In this document: positions 38,301 through 50,300 of the stretch, in pieces | Layout: every line of letters begins with the position of its first letter | Numbering within the stretch: position 1 is the first letter of the stretch | Source: Membranipora membranacea | Taxonomy: Eukaryota; Bryozoa; Gymnolaemata; Cheilostomatida; Membraniporidae | Reading direction: 5' to 3' | Assembly (NCBI GenBank): GCA_914767715.1 | Contig: OU612065.1 | Location: 3,718,001-3,782,000 of the forward strand | DNA length: 64,000 bases | Made by a program: the position numbers and the translations under genes | Notes under the pieces: model-generated | What the model was told of the DNA's origin: nothing | What the model saw: the letters and a program-made list of their open reading frames with translations, nothing else | The model's database searches: none

Positions 38301-41300
38301 GATTGACGAGCTCCTGTTCGCGCTCTGTTTGTGTATGGTCTGTATCAGACAGTATGAGGGCTTTGAGGTGTTCTATCTGTGTGCGAGCGTTCTCTAGTTT
38401 ATCTGTCTGAGTGCACAGTCCCTCCAGGAGCACCATCCTCTCAGCCCCCAGCTGCTCATTCTCCTCGGCTAGCTGATTGACATTTCTCTGCAGATCTCCT
38501 AACTCCTGCAGCGTTGCCTGTAACTCCTCATTGGTGCTGAAAAGAAAATGGAATGATAAAATAGACTCATCAGTAATGGAGTACATAGTAAGGGATTGAA
38601 GAAGAGTAGTGTATCACTTTCCCATGAATCACACGACCAAAATATTTCCATATTTCAGTTTTGGTCGCATGAGGACACTTGGGAAGAAGTGAAAGGAAAA
38701 GACAAATAAGTCGCAGGAAATATACAATTAATAAGTTAGGTTTGACTCAACACTAGCTTGTGTGCCTTCAATAGGCTTTAGTATTCCCTAAGGTATACAT
38801 GTAGGAAGGGCCAAGTGCGGTGGAGTTGGCACCAGGCGATGCAGGCCATGTATAGGGACAAGGCACATTTGTTGTGTGTAAACTAACCTATTGTCCCTCA
38901 ATAACCTAGCAGGCCAGCTTGGTAATAACGTATTGCACCATTTGACCAAAAAAGTGTCCATGCTACAAAGCTTGTATAATAGAAACTAGAATAGCCTGCA
39001 ATTTTCCAGGATTGAGACGCTGTAGCTAGCAGGATATTGAAGAAACCAATAACAATGTGGATATTATTGCAATAACAACTGCCATGCTGAATGTCTATCA
39101 GTAATGGCTTTGTTCAGCTTACTGATACTTTCCATCCAATTGGCTTTATTGCAGATGGCATTCAGTTCGATGAAAGGGAAATCAATAAATGAAATTTACA
39201 CATTGTAACAGATTTAATTTTTGTCAGTACTTGAATGATCTAGTAATCGTAGATTGCTCTTTAAATCCTCAGAGTCATGAATAACTTGGAAAACGGCTCA
39301 GCATCTGTCTACACAAGCCACAGTCTCGGCTAAACATTATTAAGGTCAAACTAAATACTTGCATAATAATGGAATATTAATTGCGTTCATTGCTATTGTG
39401 CAACCAGACATAATAGCAAATAAAGGCCCTTTGAGACTGAAAGATTGCTTTGTCTTCAAGATTTCTATTCCCTTTTATTTTTACATAGGCCCAGGTAGTT
39501 TTCAAAAACCTGTCCATGATGGATATTCTTGTGTATTACCGTTTTACATGAAATGAAAAGTAAGAAGCCCAAAAAGTAATAGCTGTGAGATCAGCAATCA
39601 TGTCTCTGATATCACAAGCAATGTATGTAGCAACATTCTCCATGTATACTTGGAATTTTATGACAGCAAGTGACAGAAAATGAGTAACACAGCGATCAAT
39701 TCAGAAAATGTGTTGTCACCTAGTCACTGATTGAGATTTTTTAGCTTAGTAGCTACATTGTATATTGTGTACTCTTATCCTCTTGCTACATGTCAGATTG
39801 TCAGCCTATTCAGTTGAGTCCATAAAACAGGTTGACTTGTCTAACCGCAATCATATCCAAATCAAAGACACATAAGAGTGTTTTCCAATTGAAAGGCAAA
39901 ACACTCAATTAGTACTCAGCAGCCTGAATGGTCACAAAAACCTCATTGTTTTCCTAATGGGCTGCATTTTGTATTTTATTAAACCAGCAGTTTAATAGCT
40001 TTTTTACAGGTCCCGGGATTTTTCTGACGGTATATCTTAAATGCATTAGCAACCTTTGACATAAATGAACACCTGGACAATGACCATTATGTTTACATCG
40101 ACCACATCAGGGTCACACCCGCAGCACCAAGGTGTGCAGCGTATTAGCTGCATGTCTATCCATCCTTATAGTAACCTACTACGGCACTAGCTGTACCCTC
40201 AACAGCAGAAGCCCTTGAAGTAACAACCTTCCGTTATAACAAAATGAATGAACATTTAGTTAGAATGATAAAGAGGGACTTCAAAATATGCAGGCCCACT
40301 GAATAAATCCAAAAAGACCTGACTTCATACCTGGCCAATGATTCATTAGAGTGGTAGCTACAACAGTAACCCTCCTCTCCATCATCGTTACTATGCTGCT
40401 GATAGGCTTTATTAGATAGATTGTTATCCTCTGCTGCTGTGACCTCCGCACCTTGATTATGATGTTGAGTAATTTGAGTATTAGGCAGAGATGGTGAGTG
40501 ACTCAGACTACAAGTTCGGCTATCCATATTTTTGTTACTATCACTAATGCTAAGAGAGTTTACATCCGATAGCCGACCATCATTATTCTCCTCTTCGTCA
40601 ACAAAAGGTATACCTTGTTTACTAGGTCCTTGTTGACCTGGTCCCTGTTTACTAGGTCCTTGTTTACCTGGTCTCTGGTTACCTTGTCCCTGTTTACCTG
40701 GTCCCTGGTTACTAGGTCCATCAGTGCTTGTGTCCTCATGGTTATCCAGCACACCTATCACCGCGTCACCCGGTGGGACTGTGGATGTCTCTACAGGGCT
40801 GGTATCCGATTGGTTGAGTGACGGCTGTCTGCGCTTTGGCTCAGTAATTCCACCATCCTCAGCTGATGTGATGTCACTCTCCTTCTCTTGTGTGACCGGA
40901 TTTTCAGCTCTATGGTTGCTGTCGGAGTCATGCTCTGGATCAGATCGTTCTGTTATATTAGACTTTGTATATTTTTTCTTTGGAGTAGTTCCGGTGCAGG
41001 ACATGAGAGTAGACGCATTGTTACCCATGTCTCCTAACAGCAGGTATGAATCACTATATACAGGATGGCTTAGCTGTCGGGTTATTGTAGCTTTTAAAAT
41101 ACCTACAGTGTTTATTACTGCATACCCATGTACCACTAACAACACCAACTCCGAAGCTATCCAATAACCCTCAGAGTTAAATGCAATGCTGATTTTACAA
41201 AGCCGTATACACGAGAACAACTCGCCAGACAAGCAGCTGGAGTGGTGTAACAGCGTGGTGGTGGTGGTGGTGGTGGTGGTGGTGGTGGTGGTGGTGGTGG

Positions 41301-44300
41301 TGGTGGTGGTAAGGTGTTGAGTTATCTTATCTAAGTCGCAGCTATCTATCTATAATCTGTAGCTACTGATTATGATTGGTTGTTTATCCTGTGCAGTGGC
41401 ACGTCCTATCTCAGTAGTAACAGTAATCCCAATGAATTCCAATAATATTGATCAGGAGCTGTATAAACACATTAGTCACCGTATCACCCCAGCAGTGTTT
41501 AACGAAGGACTATTACTGCTTGGTATAAATATAGTCTACGCTAGAGTCTATGAACTTTGTGACATTCCATTAAAACATTCACGCATGAGATAAATGTTAC
41601 TAAGTCCATTGCCGCACATGGAAGGTCTTTTTTACCAACTGAAGGTGACAATACATATAATATGGGCTGAGGAGTTCAATTCTTTTGCTTTAATAGCGAG
41701 ACAGATTAGAAAACTCTTTTAGCTATAATAATTGATTATTAATTTATTCAACTTCGATAGCACTGAGTCTTTAGAAAATTGATAATAATTTCGAAATGAA
41801 TGTGAAAGCCTGCATGGTTTGCTTTCTATCCCTTCGCACTGAGTTGCCTGTAAATAGCTTAGTATAGAAAGGTTTTCATCACTTTTGATCTTATTCTTTC
41901 ATAAAGATCTAAAACGCTGATAAATTTGAGGTATAACTTTTTTGAATGCCCATAACAAACTTAAAGACCTGTACAAAGACTATGAGCAAATGGTACTTTC
42001 ATATTGGTTTCTGATTTCTTTGTTGATAATCTAAGTTGTTCCTGTACACCCATACATAACATGGAACTATTTCCTGTGATTCATTTTATGAAATGTCGGA
42101 TTAGGTTAATTGATATATAAATTAGTCACATAATGTAAGTGGTGAATAGGTGTCAAGCATTCGTTTATCTGCATCACAAGATAACTATGAATCATAAATC
42201 CAAAAGTTGAGCAAGCAATACTGATCAGACAGGCCAATATTACAACAACCAGGCCATCAGGTTATAAAGTTACTGTACTTATCAGCCATAATGAGACATT
42301 AGGGAAGGAGAAACCTTCGAATTATGTCAGATTACAAGCCACAAAGTTGACTATTGCTTACTGTTCAAACAGGGTGGAGTAGTCAATTTTCAAATAACTC
42401 AAGTTGTAGATTGATTGCTAATATTAACAATGTTTCAAGTAAGCACTTGTCTGATGTGAGACTCCTAAGCATAAAGCATGAGGAAATCCAATAGCTTGAA
42501 CAACTACTGGTTTTCAAAGCGAACTTTACATGGGACATGACACAGAGCAGACGTAAATCTTTCTGTCTGGTCTGTTGTTATTGTTTTTATGACGGACAGC
42601 CAATGCTCTATTCCTCTGGTCTATCCGGCTGAACATTTGCTTGCTCATAAATTGTATTATGCATTGAAACGACTTCTATTGTACCTATATCTGGTAGGCA
42701 CAGATTAAAAAAGGCTACCTGAAAATATGTTGAAGAGAAAGGTTTCAGGTTGTTGTGTTGTGTATATAAATGGTGCCTTGACTCGAGGGGCGGGTTTACT
42801 TTTTAGGAGCAGTACAGGAAAGAAATGCTATATTGTGAGAGATAAATTTTCTCCTCCCGTGACATGATTAATGTATCCTTCCTCATGGATGGTTTTTAGT
42901 TCTCTGGGTTTCATAATAACTGAAATTCACAATGATATACAACCTGCAACCTACGATATCAACTTGTTGGGAGTTGTATTTACCTTGCTTATAGAGAGCA
43001 CAACTCCGATGTATAAGCTAACTGTTTGAAGATCCGTTGGTTGTATCAGGGAGGGTTGTATTTAGCCTTTATTTAATGTATACCAGTCAATGTTTGTAAA
43101 AGTTTTAAACAGACAGCTGTTGCTAGGTTGAAATGTGTTGCCATGGAGAGACATATCCAAGGTTATGCTTTATGCTTTTTAAGAATCCATGTCATTTCTC
43201 TGACTATTTGCTCTTGGTTTTTTTTATTAATAATTGTTTGGGCTCCAAACACACAATAGAATGGAAGCTAAGATTTAGATTCGATATCATGCAGTGTACA
43301 CATAAGAAGATTTGACCTCATACTTTTTTAGTTTTTTACTGGTAAATGAATCTACAAATATGGACCTTCAGACAGTTTACAGCCTTATATATATATACAT
43401 GATTATCTCCTCGTTCTTATTTTCCCTGATAGAGCTTACCACAATAAATTCATTTAAATACACAGGGTGGTGTTTTGTTGTGAGTTGGAGCATTGACAGA
43501 ACATACATCACAAAAAATCCTCACTTTCACTTAAAGGGCAACACATACAAACAGGGCCACATGGGGATTAATTCCAGAGCTTGTTTCAGCAATCATGAGA
43601 GCACAACTAGGTCAGATACTCCATGCTGCATGTGTGGTGTGTCGTCCATTCTCCCCGATGCAGTGTAAAACTCACATCCACACCCAACCATCGACCAGAC
43701 CACCCAACCACCCACCGAACAACCTGACCAAATACCCGTCCATACACACATGAACGATGAAAGATGAATAACAGAACAACATCAATAGCACATCAACAGA
43801 AAGACAAACCAAATTATGTATGAACAAAATTGTGACATACTGTGACTTGCTGACTTACTGATGGTTAATGACAGACAATAAGCGACTGACTTACAGTTGA
43901 TGATCAACTGTTGCTGCTAGGCTGACTTACAGTGGATGACTTACATACAATGAGCGTCTGACTTACTTATAGTGTGTGTATAACTTACCTATATTGGCAT
44001 TCCTCCATCCTGAATATTTTCTCTTTCAGACAAGCTACAGATATTTCACTAGTATTTGGACCGACACTGGCATTCTCTGCACTCTTATTACTGTGTCTAT
44101 CCCACGATGACTCCACTCCTACAGCCAAACCAGAATTAGTGTACCACTAACGCAATGTACTGACTGACATACTCATGATAAAACTATGTAAGATCTAAAA
44201 ACAATCGTATCAGTGACATCTAGCTTAGATCAGTCCTCTGCTTGGCTTCTGTTGCTGCTGTGTTGTCTTTAATGATATCCTTAGACAAAAAGTCTGAATA

Positions 44301-47300
44301 AAACTAGATTATAATGGAATGTTTACATACAAAAAAATAATTGAAGTTGATCAAGAGCACATTATGTCGAATCTAGGCAGCTCATATCACACTGCCTGTA
44401 CTATTCCGTTGAAATGCTGCCGATTTTGATGAATGTGATGAGAAAAGTGAATGTGCAGTACAGTATTTATCTATCTGCTGCATAATCTGACTGGCAACAG
44501 CTTGTAGCTTATCAGTGACTGACTCATTGTAGTGATAGCATAAGCATTATATTCTCTCACACTGCACACTATAGGACTGCTGCTGCTGCTGCTGCTTGGA
44601 TTGCCGGAGTATCCAGTGGCACTTTTTTAATTCATGTAAAAGTTGAGCTACGGAATTAACCTATATGCCCTTTCTAATTAGCTGGTTTGCTACGCTAGTT
44701 GATATGCATTAAAAAACTCTATTTAGAAAGGAATAAAGAAATGTCATCATTATACAAGACTTTGCAGAACATGCTTCAAGCAAAAAAATATGTTGGATAT
44801 TGTTGTTGTTTAGATAAAACTTGAAGACTTTCGAGTATGTGAGTAGCGACACCTCAGTACTTACCAGGTATGTCTGATGGGCTCTCGGGAGTCTCACACA
44901 GATCTACAGATACGCCGTCCATCACATCTAGTAAACAAGCCGACGAGCCCGCTGACTTTCGGCTCCCTGCTCCCATGTGCAGCGGTGTCTTTATAGATGT
45001 ATTACAAGAGACATCAAGATCATCCTGTAATTTAAAGTAGGGTGTATGTTGTATTTTATACATAATATCATGGGTGGACAACTTCATCTTTTTGTTTGGC
45101 ATTTTCTCTCCAAAGTGTCCTCTGATTGCCATTTCAAAAATATATTATTATATATACTATTATACACATTACATTCAGTCTAGCTCATCTCATCTCATGG
45201 CTGACTTTTTATCTAGCATAGGGAATTAATGATACATATTGAACTAATAATAGGCGATTCCAACCAGAGACATGGGCGCTCAACATGTAAGTGTCTCAGT
45301 GTCTCGCCTGCGATGTTTTACATAAGATGACTCCTCATGCAGGGAGTATTAGCTTCAGTACCACTTCCCATGTAATAACAGGTGTATAAATGACAATAGA
45401 AGAACCTAACACACTCTATGGTGGAAGGGTTGGAAAAAAAACCAAGAAAAGGAGTGAATGCCAAGCTCTTTCCCCTTACTAATGTCATTGTCAAGATTTA
45501 ATGTCATCTTTATTAGGTACATTTCCCCAGCAGGACCAGCATTCGTTCTCGATATACATTGTACAACATTGAGCTTTAACGGCAAAAGGTAGGGCTGGGC
45601 AATGTGAGCAACTACTGCAGAACTGCAATATTTTGACGAGCCAATATACACCATGATAAATAGCAGAGTTGATGAAAAATACTGGCTGATGTAGCATTTA
45701 GTGCTCAACTAACTCATACAAATTATGCTTTCAGCGCTTCCATATCAGCATTTACTAGGTTTTCTTTCTTTCATTGCAGTATGAACTGTCTGCAATAATC
45801 TGTCTTAAAACTAACTGTCTGCAATAATACTGACTTTCATTTTTCCACCGATCAAAAGTTGATCCAGAAAAGTAGTTGTCCTACCACATCATATTGTTGT
45901 TCGTAGTAATAATTCAATGACATACAATATACATTTTATGCCGGATAAACGAAGCAGCGCAGAAATGTTCATCATATATTCTTGAGACATGCGAATGTGA
46001 CAGATGAATCTGCATAAAGATAGCTTGTCTAGCAGGCTTATTCTGAGAGGGTCAACAGTTCAATATTGTGATTTGGTTTCAAGTTCTCAGGAAGGACAGA
46101 AATTACTTTTTCTCTCCTTTACTTGTAGGTAAAGTGGCTGATTAACTATCTTCTCAATACTGGAACTGGGATGAATCTTCGGGTGTTTATTCTCTCACTG
46201 AGCTAAATTAATACTGAACACCTGATTAAAGATGAGAGCAACTTTTGACTATAGAAAATTTAACTTCCCTACAAATCAGTACCTAAAATAGAGACCAATG
46301 TCATGATTGTTCACTTGAAGCATATCGCAGGCAGGCATTTCTGTTTTGTGTACTGTATGCCAGTTTCCCAAGGGGTCGATCTCCCGTAAATCCCTTACCA
46401 GTACCCTATAGCCAGGACACAACGTAATAACTTACATCAATCTCCGGTCCAGCTAAGGGAGCTCCATTCTCTATATGAACTCCCAAATCCTCAAGTTTTG
46501 ATCGGAGGAAGCCGTTCTCCTGTTTAAGTTGGTCACATTCTTCTTTGATTGGTTTCGGCGGAATCATTTCATACAAATTTCTAATCTCTATCTGTGACAC
46601 AAACAGAAAAAATATCATGGATAAAAAGTTACGCTGAACACAGATGGTGACTGAAAACAGTCAATATGCTGACCATTTAATATAATGTCATAAAGTGATG
46701 GAATTTCCTAAGGGGGTACAGAATATGGATTCTGACAGTGAGTCAAACTTGTTGTTGTTATTATTTAGCCCGAGGCAATAACCTACACAAGGACTTAGTT
46801 TGATGTTCAGTCTACGGTGCGAGATAGAAAATATAATATTGACTTTTGGACGAAAAAGTATTTCAGAGTGTTCCAATGAGATGCGTCGGGCTGGCAAGCA
46901 AATACATGGCACAAAATGTTAATGTTATCCGTGTATTTGGCTTGTGGTCTAAGCTCTTCCTGTCTTCGATGAATGTAAAAACCACTGTTTTGAGCCATTT
47001 TAATTTGCAGGCCTTCCCGAGAGGCTATGATGTTGTTGAGTATGCTTTTTATTTGATTAGGCCCAAGTCATACTTTGTGGCGTTTCCAGTGTCACCTGAT
47101 ATTGCGTTACCATATCTGGTTGGTAGTTCATGTCTCATGGATTGTTTTTGTTGAAAAGATGATAGAATGATTACTCTGGGCACTTAAATGGGCAGGTGGC
47201 AGTGAAAATCTATAAGGGCTGTCGACTGAAAACACTTTTAAAACATTGGGAACTCTCCGAATATGGCCTTGTGAATATTATGATAAAAGACAGGAACCAA

Positions 47301-50300
47301 TCACCAACTTTTAGGCTCTCCGTAGTAACCAAAATTGGTTGTTGCTTAGCAGTTTTGTGTTCTAAAAGTAAAACATATAAGATTGACAATGTCAGTTCAC
47401 ACTCTATACTTACTCTGCACACACTCTGTACACACTCTATACTTACTCTGCACACACTCTGTACACACTCTATACTTACTCTGTACACACTCTGTACACA
47501 CTCTATACTTACTCTGTACACACTCTGTACACACTCTATACTTACTCTGTACACACTCTGTACACACTCTATACTTACTCTGTACACACTCTGTACACAC
47601 TCTATACTTACTCTGCACACACTCTGTACACACTCTATACTTACTCTGTACACACTCTGTACACACTCTATACTTACTCTGTACACACTCTGTACACACT
47701 CTGCACACACTCTGCACACACTCTGCACACACTCTGCACACACTCTGCACACACTCTGTACACACTCTGTACACACTCTGTACACACTCTGTACACACTC
47801 TGTACACACTCTATACTTACTCTGTACACACTCTGTACACACTCTATACTTACTCTGCACACACTCTGTACACACTCTATACTTACTCTGTACACACTCT
47901 GCACACACTCTGCACACACTCTGCACACACTCTGTACACACTCTGTACACACTCTGTACACACTCTATACTTACTCTGTACATACTCTGTACTTACTTTG
48001 TGTTTCTCTATTTCAGCTTTCCGGTTCTCTGTGATTTGCACCAGTTCTGATATCCTGGATTCTAATCCTTTTTTCTCTTTCTCGAATATAGCCAGGAGTT
48101 CCGCATTATATGCTAGGGCTGTGGACGGGGTGGACGCCCTGTTCCTCATACTGGATCTAGGGTCACGAGTACCGTTACTAACATTCTGAGAGCTTTGCGC
48201 TCTGCGTAGAACACTCAGTGATTCCTTACTGATATTTTGAATACTGGATGATTTTTTCATAGCACATGGTGGAGAGCCGGTACCATTGGAAGCCATACTG
48301 TGACGTGAGTGAGGCTCCAATCTTCTCGAGATATTCACAGGTAATTTACTTGGTGAGGAACGAGGTGATCTTTCCTCTCTGTATCAGATAAACAGATAAA
48401 CAGATTGACTTAAATGAATCAGCTAATCTGTGGGTCGATGGCGCTGCCGGTCTGTTCTGAGGTATGTTCATGGTAATGCGTGACTGAGGAGAAAACTGAA
48501 TTTAGTGGCACTCTCGAAATCAGATCCCGATTTCCTCACCCAAGAGGCGGTGATACATGATGAATACAAAAGAGAGCCACCATTGAATTTGCAAGAACAC
48601 TACAGTTCTCACGTGTGTTTTTTTTCTAGCGTCAGCCAGCATCATTATGGTAGGGCGGGCCAGTTGGTCTATCAGTAAACAACATTTCTAGCTAGTGATA
48701 CCTGAACTAGGCATAGCCAGTGAAGGTATTATCAAATATGAGAAATGAAATTAGTTGTTCAGTTTGTGATTCTTGTCTTGCACTTGTTATATTAAGTAAA
48801 AATAATTATTGAGATGTTTCAGGTATTGAGCCTGTAGCCTACTTAGATCCAAAATAAGTCTGAGGTTTGAACCCATCTCAGAGTATCAGTCTGAAAATAA
48901 CTGAGATAGTCGTCATTCACCAATATAATCAACATGTCAACTACAGTTGTAAGGACGTAACATTTCATCAGAGCTATTATTACCTGTGACACTTCTCAGG
49001 ATTGGCAAAGCCTTGGGGTTAGACGCAGTATAATAGAAAGGCGGAACTTACTTTATTGTGACCTGAGTCTTAGCGAGAGCTGAATTCTTATTCTTCTGTA
49101 GGGATGAAGCTGTAGGCCTGCACAGATTGTCTATGCTGCTGGCTCGTTTGATTGATTGTCCTGCATTTTTGAGGTTCTGTACGCTGACAGCTTTGCGTAG
49201 TGGTGATATCGGTATTCCTGAAGCTGTTGAGCCACCAGTATTATCTGAGCTCCTCAGTGGTACTGACTTCACTATCTGTGTCTTTCTAGGCTCAATGTCA
49301 GCGAAATTAACCTAAAGCAAGCAGGATTAGACTGACCTGAGCGAACTCTGTGTGCTTACACAGGGATGGGCATAGGCAGGCAAAATAAGACTTCAATTAG
49401 TGAGCAATTAGTCAGATTATAATAATTCAATACTCACTGCGCTAATAGATAAAATCAATGAGTTCCGCTGCCTATACCAGTATATGTATAAGTATGGGTG
49501 GGTAACACCAAATGAGTCCGAGACACAGAAAGCAGACTTTACAAACTAAGTATTAACCAAACAGAGGGTAGAGGCACTGATTGGAGCCAAAACTATGACA
49601 TCACAACTCTCAGTAAGATGAAACAGTAACCAGGAGTGCCCATTAGTCACAGATAATTGTTGATATGACCTTCTAAATACGGTACACCAGCTGGTTATAT
49701 GAATGAGTTCTAGGTTGCACTGTGGTTCTCGCTGCTGAACAATTGATCAAGACAAGTATGAAAACAGTTGAGTAGTGAACAGGTCCAAAAGAGGTCTCTC
49801 AACAACAGCAATATTATTTCAAGTAAGTTTCATCCAATATTTTGATAAAGATTTTCACAAAGAGTATCTATTGAAAGTGAGAGCAAGCGATTCTGATCAA
49901 TTTGTGAGCACTCAATGAGCAGTTTGTGTAAAATTTAACCTTGGCTGCCTGTGAGGAATGTGATAATACTCTGAGATCATCACCATTCATTATTGTTTAT
50001 CAAAAGAGACATCATGCAATTCTTACATTCCCAGTTATTTGCTATCTTCAGTGCAGGGGGTGGGGTGTACCTAACTTACATAATAATCAAACTGAACATC
50101 ACCCTCTGGGTCGCCAAAAAATCAGTGACCAGAATCATTCACCTTGGACCGTATAATTATACATAGCGTAGGTTAGGAGGAACACTCTGGGGTTCAGTGT
50201 CCTATTCTGTAATGTCATGACCCTTTTTGTACATAAAACAAATAAACAGAACACGAGTCTGTGCACTAACCTGTCTTTTAGATGAATTAATGCATGAAGC

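Noticed and set aside
41029-41232. Open frame extending upstream of the MGNNAST start
   Set aside because: It contains no in-frame ATG, only a TTG at its end, and its hydrophobic translation looks random. The first in-frame ATG at 41028 is preferred.
42760-42800. TATA-like string followed by a GC box on the plus strand
   Set aside because: No downstream plus-strand exon exists, and the context is the middle of a cytospin intron.
45025-45132. In-frame upstream extension of the 45024-44865 cytospin exon beginning [12 protein letters not shown], a possible further alternative first exon
   Set aside because: A proper acceptor (AAATTACAG) lies at the exon border and phases join well to the upstream exon; the extension is AT-rich and could be open by chance.
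46730-47380. Fragmented open frames on both strands in the cytospin intron (for example 46846-47154), possibly a decayed transposon or integrase
   Set aside because: No catalytic motif, no terminal repeats and frequent stops. I could not tie it to any element family.
47196-48189. Long open frames on both strands (up to 284 codons) of repeated Cys/His/Thr or Val/Gln/Cys units
   Set aside because: They are produced by the stop-free minisatellite whose unit is a multiple of three. No start context, splice partners or family resemblance supports them.
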